The notes under the pieces are model-generated. The model saw only the letters and a program-made list of their open reading frames with translations. It was not told the DNA's origin and ran no database searches. From Eukaryota sp. TZLM1-RC (taxonomy: Eukaryota; Metamonada: BaSk clade): a stretch of 64,000 nt of DNA. Positions within the stretch are counted from its first letter, which is position 1, and every line of letters starts with the position of its first letter. A program made the position numbers and the translations under genes. Shown piece after piece: positions 42,913 through 52,850 of the stretch. The DNA lies in assembly GCA_040285825.1 (NCBI GenBank), contig JAUPSS010000008.1, forward strand, positions 248,001 to 312,000. Reading direction: 5' to 3'.

Positions 42913-44875
42913 TCAAAATCTTTTCCCTTTAACTGCAATACCTGGTTTTAATGGGACAATTTTGCATCTATTACAATAAACCTCACAACTGCCAAATGAA
43001 AAAGACACTTCTTTGCATTCATCATAATCAAAAAGTCCAAAACAGACAGGACAATGGGCAACTGTTCTGGTAAAATCTATATAATGTTGACTCATTAAGC
43101 AGCATTCAGTGCAATGATTATGAAGACACTTTCTAGACATCAGAAAAGGATAATCATCATTGAAAATTAATTCAGTGTTGGCTTCCATACAAATTGGACA
43201 AGGTTGGACATCACTTGGAATCATGGAAGTTTTCAGCAAAAGTCGGCTAATGGATGACAATTTGGTTGAAAAATTCGGTGTAAATTCTTCTTGCAGAGTC
43301 ATACAGCATGAAAAAATTAAACTCAATTGATTTAAATAAGAATTGATTGTTCGAGAATCATCTAAACTAAGAATAAACTCAAAAAAAGAGTCACATTTAT
43401 CAATAAAAACATCAAAATTATTCAAGCAAAGCATTAATTCCTGAGGAAAACATTTTAAATTAACACTTTCAATAATATTTGGTTTATAGTAGTGAAACAA
43501 TTTATCTTCCGTTAGTTTCGGAACACCAACGACACTCAACTCCGATCTTGAACGAATTCTAGAAGGTAAATCCATTGGAAGTTTATCAACGTAGGAAATG
43601 CAATATTTTGATGGTGATAGGCAAATAGAGTTGCAGTGACCTTTAAATTTGAAAAAGCATCTAGTTTGACACTTGATGTTGTGAAGAGTAAGGAGATTTC
43701 CTGCAATCAAAAACGTATCAGAGTCAACCAAAGTCAAACATTTTGAACCTTTTTCGACAGGAATTTCCTTGACCAAAACGGGATCATTTTGGCCTTTATT
43801 GACCTTGATGACCTTACAAAATCCATCACTTTTCAGAACGAAGGAAATAAAATGAAGACTTGTTTCAAGGAAATCAAAATCCAAAACACAAGCTGGTAGA
43901 CAATGGTTCTTTGAAATAAATTTGGAATAGAATTTTTCAGAAACAAGAAATCCATTGAACGAAAGTGTCAAAATTCTAATTGTTGACTGACTTCCAACAA
44001 CTGCCAACGAATAATGACCCATAGTGGTCAGACCCCCAAACTTGACTCCAACAATACAAGAATCTGGTAATCCATGTTGAATTAAAGTGATCAACTCTAT
44101 GTTTAATTCATCAACTTCAGCTTTAATTTTTCGAATCAACCTAAAAACTCCCAAAAAAGGACCACGGCCTCCAGTGACGAAGAGACAAGAATGTTCTAGA
44201 AATCCTTGTGTTTTAGAAATAACTAATGGAGAAAAGGCAAAAGTTGTAGTTGCTGCTGGTAAAAAGAGTAATGAAGAGGGTAAAGAACCATTGAATGAAA
44301 CAACAGGGCTTTCCTTAATGGCCGACATCAAAAGGGAAGAAGCCAAGGCAGGAGGATTGAACACTGGGGCAAAGTTGGGACAAAAAGGGGACGTTTGAGA
44401 AAGGAAAATAATAGCATAATCAGAACGGAGAACAGCAAGAAGAGAGTTATTGGGGGTTAGCCCAAGGGGGGACCATGAGAGATGGGTAAATGTAAGTGGG
44501 ACATCAGCATTCCAGGATTCGGAAAGGAACTGCGAATCAGCAATGGAAAAGAGGTCACTACCAGCTTTTGATGAAGTATAGTCCACTATTGGCTCGTTAT
44601 TCACCCAATCCTGATCGGCGAAATCTCTGGAAGGAGCTGAATATGTGCACAATTGATGAATGGGTGGAAAGCTGTGGAGATGGGTGTATGAATCTGTTGA
44701 TGATCCAGTATTCACACAGACGTCATGATCATGAATGTAGGCTATGTGACCATGTGGTGACCAATCCATTAATGAGATGTTACTGTGAATTTCACTTGTT
44801 ATGCCTGTAAAATTCACTCCTGTTTTCAACTTTCTCAATGTCTACTCACAGGCTGTAAGAGACATGTAGCGTCAT
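42913..44875 (-). CDS. TFIIIC90/GTF3C4-like protein (WD40 plus C-terminal zinc domain)
   Basis: The N-terminal half is WD40-like (SLMDWSPHGHIAY, FTHLSWSPLGLTPNNSLLAVLRSDYAIIFL), the latter the typical WSPxGL..N..LLAVLTxD block of the TFIIIC delta subunit. The C-terminus has PCPICMEANTE, CLHNHCTECC, HCPVCF and YCNRC (codons ~550-635), like the zinc fold of GTF3C4/TFIIIC90, which helps recruit RNA polymerase III at tRNA genes. The frame with a good start is a problem: upstream of Met at 44769 it runs to a TAG near 44840 with no ATG. Removing a 67-nt GTGAGT...CACAG intron (44849-44783) joins ATG 44875 in phase (MTLHVSYSLNISLMDW). If the intron is wrong, use 44769. Confidence 0.7.
44783..44849 (-). 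other. Predicted 67-nt intron in the TFIIIC90-like gene
   Basis: Minus-strand 5' GTGAGT and 3' TTCACAG. Splicing keeps the frame and supplies an ATG. It contains in-frame stop TAG, which explains why the unspliced frame has no start. The 5' site differs from the GTTTGT of the CLASP introns. Confidence 0.45.
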
Positions 44876-45107
44876 TTGACAAAGACAAGCAGGATTTTCA
44901 CCGATGGGCTACCTCACTTAAATACACCTACTGCTTTCACACAACAAAGTCTCGCGAGTTGTGTATCTGAGTGGATCTCAAAAATGCTACTAACGTATTT
45001 GTAGATCGGTCTCAAAAGTTTTTCAAAAAATTCAAAAAAAAATAAAAAAGTACAAAAAAATATCAGTTTTTCCAAAGTTTTTGTTTCTGGATGCTCAGCT
45101 TCCCCAT

Positions 45108-45470
45108 TCATTTCCTCAACAGAGCATTTGTGCAAATGTATCTTTCTGGCAACAATTCCGCTTTCTTCTTAATTTGAATATTTTTTGCAGCGAAAATATC
45201 TCTGTCAAATACTACTACACACTCGGTACAATTACGCATCTGCCATGAGCCTGCTCGAATATTCTCGGCCATGCAACAACTGGAGAGTTTGCTTGTATTA
45301 AACTTACTGGTTGACAAGTGCTTCACGTCCTTTTGATAACACAACCATTTTCTGAAAGCCCTTGCTGACCCATATCCATTGACTTTTCGGCAATGAGAAG
45401 GGAAATTAGCAGAACCCACAGCAAGGTAATGTTTTTCAGGATGTCCAGCCAGCCTTTGAAATTTGTTGAG
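45108..45470 (-). pseudogene. Fanzor C-terminal remnant F3
   Basis: The minus-strand frame (from ~45470 to 45108) reads HYLAVGSANFPSHCRKVNGYG, then a basic helix, DVKHLSTSKFNTSKLSSCC, and QMRNCTECVVVFDRDIFAAKNIQ. The order TSKxxxCC...CxxC...DRDxxAAKNI is that of the TnpB/Fanzor zinc ribbon and RuvC-III motif (last catalytic Asp in DRD). The Glu expected before the (Y/F)NTS block reads Lys here. Upstream there is no RuvC-I. The family-1 solo LTR at 45511-45666 lies 40 bp away on the N-terminal side and may interrupt it. Confidence 0.6.
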
Positions 45471-45510
45471 ACTCTTTCAGAACCGTCTCTCTTTTCGTCT
45501 GCGGTTATCA

Positions 45511-45666
45511 TGTTAGTCTTGAATAGTATTTATAGTTTCATTATATAGTTTATTAGTATTCCGCCTATTAGTTTACGAAGAGAGAATACAATTCCTCTTC
45601 GTAATAAATTACACTTCTGTTAATTCACTCTGTATGAACCCTAACACACAGCAGCCAAGACCATCA
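45511..45666 (+). mobile_element. Solo LTR of the Ty3-type family 1
   Basis: It begins TGTTAGTCTTG and ends ACCATCA (TG...CA), with ATCA duplicated at 45507-45510 and 45667-45670. It aligns with the minus-strand reading of 28422-28254: TGTTAGYCTTG, ATAGTTTCATTRTATA, GTTTATTA, CTTCGTAATAAA and CACACAG-type ends are shared, with divergence in the middle. No internal region, so it looks like the product of LTR-LTR recombination. Confidence 0.7.
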
Positions 45667-45781
45667 ATCAAATTTAATTATTGTCATTTTCTGGCGATTA
45701 CTTTCGAAATACATTTTCCTCCTGAACAAATTCCAATGGTTCAAATATATTTTTTTACAAAATTTTAATTTTATTCAAAAC

Positions 45782-47725
45782 CTATAAATCAACATCTAAA
45801 AAATCCATCTCTCCCAAAACAAAAACACTAGATGCAACTCTCTCATAGTGAGATCCAAGAGAAAGCAAAGCATCAGAAACCATCTTCAACATCCCCTTAA
45901 AAATAGAAAACACAATTCTATTTTGCCAAAACAATCTGTTAAAATTTCTGCCAGTTCTTCTCTTTACAATCATTTCAAAATCATCCAAAAAACGTAAAGC
46001 AGTTGGTGCAAGTGAACCAAAAAGGGAAAATACAAATGGATACAAATTGTATTTTGCATGCTGTAAACTGGCCAATTTAGACAAAGGTTCATTGTATTTT
46101 TTGAATTTAAAATTTACAGCATTTGAAAGGGGATTATGAACTTCAGAATTAACTAGCCTTTCATTTGAGGCATTACAAGGATCAACAGACATTACATCCA
46201 ATAAAATGAAACTTCCATCTAATCCAGGTAATATAACATCACCTCTATTATTCTTATGAAAATCATATTCAGCATCAAACAGATTTGACAACAGAGGTTC
46301 CAAGAAGGACTCAATTCTGTGAGATTTACACATACAATATAACTGGTCTCTCACAGCATCATGAACCTTGCTTCTAAAAGTAATAAAATGTTTACAATTT
46401 AACAAATGAGTACTTGTAATTTCTCGAGAACATTTACAAATTAAATTATGAGGTAAATTATCATGCCAGATAAAGGAACGAAATCTCATATTCAGAGTCC
46501 AAGCAGAATCGGATAAGAGAGTACCATAAACTTGTGGAATTGTTGTTACTAAGGCAGAAGAAGTACTGTCACACATATCTTGTAAAAGATTTGCAAAAGC
46601 GGGATTCTTTTTCTTGGCCAAGCCAAGTCTAACATCAAAATCCAAGCTTTCAAAAATCTTTGACAATTTTTGTTGAAGCTTTTTACAGCAAAACTGTAAA
46701 TTAAATAGAGATCGGTTTGGAATTTCTTGAATTGATTGAGGAAAACATTTGGTCCAAATTTGTGGCGGTAATTTTTCAAGTTCACAAGATAACTCATACA
46801 AATAGGGACTGCAAATGGGAAGTAACAGATGAGAATCATCAGGAAATCTACGAGAAAATTCATAAATTGAATTTTTGCCACCACCCAAGAATGCTGATTG
46901 ACACAAAATTGAAGATTTAGTAAATCCAATACCACCCAAATTTGCTGAAGAAAATAAATGGCTTTTCAACATTCCTGGTTCTACATCCAATAAATCAGCA
47001 AAAAATTCTGTTCTCAATGAATTAAAAGAACGACAAAAATCTAATGCTATGGAAGGAGCACAAGATCTCAAAATGTGGGTTATTCTCCCAGTGTAGCAAA
47101 TTTTAAGCATGAAAAATTTAATATGTTTTTCTATATCTAAAGAAGAAATTGAATCAAGTTCAATTTTCATTTTTTCCAAAATAACTTGTAATTCATTCTG
47201 AATTTGAGGCACGTTTCCTAACCAACAACCAAGGAACTTAAAAGCATCACTACTATAATTAGTAAAAGGGACAATAGAATCGTTTATCACGAGGTCTTGA
47301 GCAGAAGAGCCAATCAGAAGACATTTGCTGGCATTAAGATGAAGCCCAATATTTTCATATGAATCGGCAATTTCTTGAGCAACTAATTCTAGTAAATCAA
47401 ATGAACCAATCAAGGATATATCATCCATATAAGCAACTATTTTTATAGAAAAATCAAATGAACCAATCAAGGATATATCATCCATAAAAGCAACTATTTT
47501 TATAGAAGGGTATTTTTGCTTAATGATATTTAAAGTTTTGTGAATAGCTAAACAAAACAATAACGGGCCTAAAGGATCACCTTGCTTCACACCAGAAGAT
47601 GATTTAAGACCAAATAAATTAAAAATTAAATCTGATTCTTTCCCATAAAAATGGTTCAAATATTGGTTGAAATTTTGAACGGAATAATGGTTGTGAGAGT
47701 GTTTACTGGGTGAAGGTTTTGCCAT
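45782..47725 (-). mobile_element. LINE-B copy with a 647-residue open frame, 5'-truncated
   Basis: The open frame starts in the RT domain: SSSGVKQGDPLGPLLFCLAI, duplicated (F/Y)MDDISLIGSF (motif C), thumb, CKCSREITSTHLLNC finger, NNRGDVILPGLDG...LLDVMS restriction-like endonuclease core, then the C-terminal tail (FWQNRIVFSIFKG, ending DVDL-TAG). This is the longest intact LINE-B frame in the window. It lacks the N-terminal fingers and RT motifs 0-A, so it is a 5'-truncated copy whose upstream edge lies near 47700. The first ~15 residues are probably not LINE-derived. Confidence 0.9.
47394..47507 (-). repeat. 57-bp tandem duplication across the RT catalytic motif
   Basis: Two 57-bp units (47394-47450, 47451-47507) differ at few bases. 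On the minus strand each codes KIVA(F/Y)MDDISLIGSFD plus three residues, 19 codons, so the frame is kept and the MDD motif appears twice. Confidence 0.95.
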
Positions 47726-47729
47726 GTAT

Positions 47730-48328
47730 CTTCTGCCAGTTGGACAAGGGATAACTCCACATTGATAATCAGCTAAGAAGTATCCACATAATCTTGATTG
47801 TCCCAGATCAACGTCAATAAGGAGCCTTTCGGGTAAAATTTCGACTGGATGTCTACGTCTTCAACAAGGCATTTTTTGAGTGCCCATCCACTGTGTTTCT
47901 CTGGCATCAGGGTCACTTTTCATTTCTTTTTTCAATCTTCGTTTCTTTATCGGTGTTTTCTGAGTCATTATTTTTACTTTAAAATGTTAAAAACAGTTCA
48001 TTACCATTAGTTTTCAAATCTGTTTATCAAACTTTGCTTGTTGATATTGAATTTTTGGTAAGGGCATTGTTTGAATATTCGTTGTAGACATGTATTTTTG
48101 ATTAACTTTGTTTTGGAAGATGATCAATAAGTGGGAATTTTTTCACAGAGTGGGAAATTTGTGAAGGTATCTCCTGAAATTTAGAACCTTAATGAGAAGC
48201 TAAACGTATTATTCGCAATTTCTTCCAGCAATGCATATGTGAGAAGAAAGTGAGTAAGTATTGTGAAATTTTAAGATTAGAGAGAAAAAGCTCACCAATT
48301 TCCTTTGATGAAAAGGTGATTTATCACG
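47730..48328. other. Intergenic DNA, no gene recognised
   Basis: Mixed AT-rich sequence without long frames; nothing supported. Confidence 0.3.
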
Positions 48329-48682
48329 TCAAGACAGTAGAGAAGCAGTGGCAGGAAATCTTTGAAGGAGATTCAAGATAAACTTACATGCATTTAATAA
48401 AAAGAATCTTTCTCTTGAATTATTCAGATTGAAATTGATGTAGTGTTCGAGAACAAAATCAACAACTACTTCTTCGGGTTGGGCTAAGGGTTTATCTGGT
48501 AAAAGAGAGAGAAGATAATTGGCACAGACATTCGTTTGATCTAGAGAAGCTTGCTTTCGCTTCACGTACAGCCAAGGAGAATTGCGAAGAAGAATTTGTC
48601 ATTATAAGATTCAGGAATCGAGGAATTGATATGTAAATGATTTCGTAGAATGTGAAACTTGCCAGTGCTGATGACATTTTTA
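48329..48682 (-). pseudogene. Unknown frameshifted gene or gene fragment
   Basis: ATG at about 48679 opens MSSALASFTFYEIIYISIPR; about 60 bp on, the neighbouring frame carries better-looking protein, QILLRNSPWLYVKRKQASLD..., on to a hydrophobic end FILNLLQRFPATASLLS-stop at 48329. No GT-AG pair joins the frames, so a one-base shift is the simplest explanation. I do not recognise the family. It could be a decayed gene or a sequencing indel in a small helical protein of about 110 residues. Confidence 0.35.
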
Positions 48683-48729
48683 TTGTTATATCATTATGAA
48701 TTATGGCTATAAAATTGGGGTCCATGTAC

Positions 48730-49388
48730 TTAGTTTCAGTCCTGAATATTAAAATTTTTTAATGATATTCCCCTTAATGCTTTTAGATCGCACAAGCCTG
48801 GCCGTATTTCCCTGACATGTTTATTTATTTTACCAAATGCTGCGTTTTTAGGTGGCATCAAGAACTTCCTGTATGAACTTGCTTTAAGGTTTCTTCGTCA
48901 ATGGATCTATTTAGTACATAGCTTTTCTTCAGTTGCAATCAAATTTTATCGTACCTTCCTAAAAATACTGTTGCAATGACTTTTGGAAATCATTCTTTTC
49001 TGCAAAAGTTGACTTTACCTCGATTGAAACTAAAGATTTCCAAACTTTTTAAGAACTGTTCCTGAACTATAGAAGAAGATTATCAATTATTTAGAAGCCG
49101 AATCACTGAACACTCAAATCAGCATGGCTAATACCTCCGGTGTCTTTTCCTTGAAATTATTTTTGTCTTCTTTGTGCAGTTTGAATTCTTTTCAAATTAG
49201 TTTATCTTGTTGGATAACGCAAGTTCCTCGCCGTTTTGGTCTACTGCTCTCACATATTCAATTTCTGACAGTCAAGCAGTTCGTGATTGTACCTATGATG
49301 TGTTGAAATGTACTCATCATCCTGTCCGTTAAGAACCTCTGTTTAATGAATTAAAATTCAGTATGAGCCAAAAACGAATTGTTATTCC
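48730..49388. other. Intergenic DNA left of the gag-only element
   Basis: The short plus frame 49124-49306 contains VPRRFGLLLS, faintly like VPRRFGLCAT of LINE-A, so it may be an old LINE trace. Nothing else supported. Confidence 0.25.
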
Positions 49389-49392
49389 ATAT

Positions 49393-49533
49393 TGTTGTTG
49401 TTGAACTCAAATTGAATTAGTAGGTTTCTTTGTATTTTGACTGATGACGTGATACTCATTTATGAATCAGTTTTATTAATAAACTCAGATTTCTCTCTCT
49501 CCCCTTCGTGTGTTCATCTGCCTAACGGCATCA
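49393..49533 (+). repeat. LTR 1 of the gag-only element
   Basis: 141 bp, TG...CA. It holds TTTTATTAATAAACTC (AATAAA signal) and ends CTAACGGCATCA. ATAATTATGGACCC follows directly; TGGACCC could be a primer binding site. Confidence 0.85.
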
Positions 49534-49559
49534 ATAATTATGGACCCTTTTTATTTCAG

Positions 49560-50316
49560 ATGACTGTACCCTCTGTCAACCCCCCGTCTCTTTCTTCCAT
49601 GAAAATTGAAAGTGTTCTTCCGTTCCTACAGAAGTGGAAGATCTATTCTTCTGTGACTCCTAAGAAAGAGCTTGTTCCAGCAAGACTCCTGGTCGATCCT
49701 TTTCTGTTAGAGTCCCAATCTCTCCAGAAATTCGACTACTGATGCAGTGACGATGTTCTTTTCAGACATCTACAATCTGGCGTATCGTTCGCCGTGTACG
49801 AAGATTTTAGTCTGGCTATGTCAGAACTGAAGCTTGATGTCCGTATTGGTGACGTCCGAGAACGTATGTCCTGTTACCTGCGACGTTTCCTCCAGGTAAA
49901 GAGTAGGGCTTCCGGACTGAAGTTACCAGACACAGCTTTTCTGAATCGATTTGCCAGAGGAATTCTTCCCGTAGGTCTTCAACGTTCTCTACTAGCGAGA
50001 ATTCGAGATGATGTATTCCCAGATCTTCACTCTCTTGTCGAAACCACTACTGATGAGCTGTTGGACTGCTCTAGGGTTGCTTCATGGACTCGTGGTTTCA
50101 AAACCTCAGTGAATGATGTGGAACGTACGGCTGGCACTAAAACGAGGTCCTCTTGGCGCTCTCAGGATTTAAAAAAATCAATCGTGCTTCAAGTGCCACA
50201 AGCCTGGACACATCTCCCGCGATTGTCCATCTAAAATCAAACATGAGGTAAATTATTTGTGTCACACAAACGATGCACCAAAGAGTTTAACAAACCCCAT
50301 ATCTTCCCTCTATTGA
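49560..50316 (+). pseudogene. Gag-like protein with CCHC zinc knuckle (one TGA, one frameshift)
   Basis: ATG 49560 opens MTVPSVNPPSLSSMKIESVL. One in-frame TGA (49740-49742) interrupts, then the same frame continues CSDDVLFRHLQSGVSFAVYE and helical Gag-like sequence (MSCYLRRFLQVK, FARGILPVGLQRSLLARIRD). At a run of seven A (50171-50177) the frame shifts to give CFKCHKPGHISRDCPSKIKH, a perfect CX2CX4HX4C nucleocapsid knuckle, ending at TGA 50314-50316. The capsid/knuckle order matches Ty3-like Gag. The TGA is also in the second copy, so it predates the tandem event. It could be decay or programmed readthrough. Confidence 0.8.
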
Positions 50317-50358
50317 GCCAGTACTGTATTTGTCCTCAGAAAAGTGGGAAAAAGTAGT

Positions 50359-50498
50359 GTTGTTGTTGAACTCAAATTGAATTAGTAGGTTTCTTTGTAT
50401 TTCGACTGATGACGTGATACTCATTTATGAATCAGTTTTATTAATAAACTCAGATTTCTCTCTCTCCCCTTCGTGTGTTCATCTGCCTAACGGCATCA
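50359..50498 (+). repeat. LTR 2 (shared) of the gag-only element
   Basis: Nearly identical to LTR 1 with a one-base loss near the GTATT stretch. It is preceded by a purine tract and followed by the second internal copy. Confidence 0.85.
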
Positions 50499-51044
50499 AT
50501 AATTATGGACCCTTTTTATTTCAGATGACTGTACCCTCTGTCAACCCCCCGTCTCTTTCTTCCATGAAAATTGAAAGTGTTCTTCCGTTCCTACAGAAGT
50601 GGAAGATCTATTCTTCTGTGACTCCTAAGAAAGAGCTTGTTCCAGCAAGACTCCTGGTCGATCCTTTTCTGTTAGAGTCCCAATCTCTCCAGAAATTCGA
50701 CTACTGATGCAGTGACGATGTTCTTTTCAGACATCTACAATCTGGCGTATCGTTCGCCGTGTACGAAGATTTTAGTCTGGCTATGTCAGAACTGAAGCTT
50801 GATGTCCGTATTGGTGACGTCCGAGAACGTATGTCCTGTTACCTGTGACGTTTCTTCCTGGTAAAGAATAGGGCTTCCGGACTGAACTTGCCAGACATAG
50901 CTTTTTTGAACCGATTTGCCAGAGGAATTCTTCCCGAAGTCTTCAACGTTATACCAACGATGCACCGGAGAATTTAGCAAACCCCATTCCTTCCCTCTAT
51001 TGGGCCAGTACTGTATTTGTCCTCAGAAAAATGGGAAAAAGTAG

Positions 51045-51184
51045 TGTTGTTGTTGAACTCAAATTGAATTAGTAGGTTTCTTTGTATTTTGACTCAGACG
51101 TGATACTCATTTATGAATCAGTTTTATTAATAAACTCAGATTTCTCTCTCTCCCCTTCGTGTGTTCATCTGCCTAACGGCATCA
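51045..51184 (+). repeat. LTR 3 of the gag-only element
   Basis: Same ends as LTRs 1 and 2. It has a small change (GACTCAGACG for GACTGATGACG). The right flank ATAT completes the duplication. Confidence 0.85.
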
Positions 51185-51189
51185 ATATT

Positions 51190-52090
51190 CCTGGTTTAAT
51201 GCAACTGTACTAATTATCGATTGTACCACCGTATTTCCGTCGAAAAGAAGTTTCAATTCTGACATTCAACATTCTACTTATATTGTAATATCAGCTTAAA
51301 TAAATTGTATGTACCACTGGAAAAAGCAAATAGATTGACAAATACCCATTGAAATATAGAGATGGTTTAATTGTAAAATATTATTTGCTCCTTACCATGG
51401 TTTGAACTATCATCCTGATCACTATTTTTTCGGTTTGCACTGAGTTCAAATTTGATCCTATTCTCATCACAAGAAAGACAGATGAAAAAGAAAAACACGT
51501 GCTGGTCAATGAGTTAACAGCAATGGAACAATATTTCTATTATCGATATGTACTACAAAGTAACGAAAAGAGACAGTCTTGATATGCTATCGCCTACTTT
51601 AAGTTTTATGGATGGCTCATTTTCTTTTGAAGTATCTACAAGAAAATGGCTGTATTTCATTCAAGGAAAGATTACATATTTGAAGTAGTTTCGTACTGGA
51701 ATTACCCAAATACATTTCTTGAAATTCTTTGGCTTGTATTTAAACCAACTATCATCAATAAAAGAAAACGGAATTTACTATTGATACAATAAAAACAGCT
51801 TTTCTAAACTCATGTTCATTACATTTCAATTCCAAGCTCTTATTAAGGCATCTTTCGCTAAGTTTGGCCAGGATTAATATTGCATTTCCTCATCAACACA
51901 TTTATTAGTACAGTCAAACCTCTCCTCCTCAGATAATATAGGAATATTTATGGTGAAACATCTTCAATGAGAAAAAAGTCTCCTCAATTAGTTCGCTTTC
52001 GATGAATGGCCATATCCCTCATTTATTTCCCACTTCTAACACTTCTAAAAGGGATAAATATTCAAAATATGATTCTTCGTTAAAATCAAT
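51190..52090. other. AT-rich DNA, possibly N-terminal trace of Fanzor F4
   Basis: No intact frame. TACAGTCAAACCTC at 51911 resembles the start of some pogo-type inverted repeats, but no partner end was found. The stretch could be the decayed 5' half of the downstream Fanzor copy. Confidence 0.25.
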
Positions 52091-52850
52091 TTGTATTTGC
52101 AAGCCATCTTCTTCATTAATAATTTTTTAGAAACTGAGGAGAGCAAACTCTTTCATGCTCTGCCTTTGAAACAATCTTGTATACCATCTTATATCAGAAT
52201 TGACAAGACAAGTTTATTGGACTTGTTCTTTGCCGAATACAGAGACATTCTTGGTCAAAGTTCTGTCTATCAATGTAATCATCAAGCTGCTGATTTGGTT
52301 TTAAAGGACACCATTTCAAAAATGGACAAGATTAAAAACATCAGAATTTAATCAGAAAATTCAAAGTGTATCATGTCTAGCATTGAGACTGATGGAGTAG
52401 CAGTTTCGTTGATTCAATCTAGAATGGATTTGAAACAATACAAGGTAACAGCAAAGGAATTCTAAGAAAGAGAAAAAGCAGTAACTGGTCATCCCAGCCA
52501 AGTAGTTATTGCAATCGGAGACTGGGAACAACGAAAACACATGAAATTCAAAGAAACTACCAAAGGAAAAGGTTTGAGAATATATTTAAAAAGGCTGGTT
52601 ATAAGGTCTCTTTGATTAATGAGTTTCGAACCAGTTGCTGTTGTTTCAACTGTGAAAAAGCGGAGAAAACAGTTGAAACATTCCGATGGTGCAGAATCCA
52701 AGGCCATGGAAGAGGCATGAGATGTCTATTCGTTACGAGCTTACAATGTAAATCATGCGCAAGTTTATGGAATAGAGATCGAAACGGTTCGTTGAATACG
52801 TTGGCAGTGAGGAGATACGAAGTTTGTTGGAGCAATCAGTAAGAGCTTGA
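52091..52850 (+). pseudogene. Fanzor remnant F4 (N-terminal motif through zinc ribbon)
   Basis: The frame 52091-52351 contains KLFHALPLKQSCIPSYIRID, the F..LPL...IPxxIxID signature before the RuvC-I domain. From 52500 on, frames carry VIAIGDWEQRKH, a KGKG turn, KAGYKVSLINEFRTSCCCFNC (52590-52650), then CLFVTSLQCKSCASLWNRDRNGSLN (52730-52800), giving both CxxC pairs and the RuvC-III RDxN motif. RuvC-I (GIDP) is not visible, and stops or shifts occur near 52350, 52465 and 52580. It is the most complete zinc-ribbon end in the window. It lies 290 bp before the ZnF-UBP gene. Confidence 0.75.

Larger units (their letters stand above)
49393..51184 (+). mobile_element. Gag-only (TR-GAG/TRIM-like) LTR element with three LTRs
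   Basis: Three ~140-bp LTRs (49393-49533, 50359-50498, 51045-51184), each TGTTGTTGTTGAACTC...GGCATCA, enclose two internal regions. The 4-bp duplication ATAT flanks the whole (49389-49392, 51185-51188). Purine tracts (AGAAAAGTGGGAAAAAGTAG and a close variant) precede LTRs 2 and 3. The first internal region (~825 bp) codes only a Gag-like protein; the second is a shortened, mutated copy of it. There is no protease, RT or integrase, so the element must use enzymes in trans. The second unit probably arose by recombination between LTRs of adjacent copies. Confidence 0.85.

Noticed and set aside
42913-44838. Start of the TFIIIC90-like gene at 44838
   Set aside because: It is a TTG codon directly after an in-frame TAG. 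The intron model (ATG 44875) or Met at 44769 is more likely.
49740-49742. TGA as a sense codon in this genome
   Set aside because: TGA ends the CFAP74-like and TFIIIC90-like genes at sensible places and is absent inside the long host frames.
51911-51945. pogo-like inverted repeat start TACAGTCAAACCTC
   Set aside because: No matching opposite end or transposase was found nearby.
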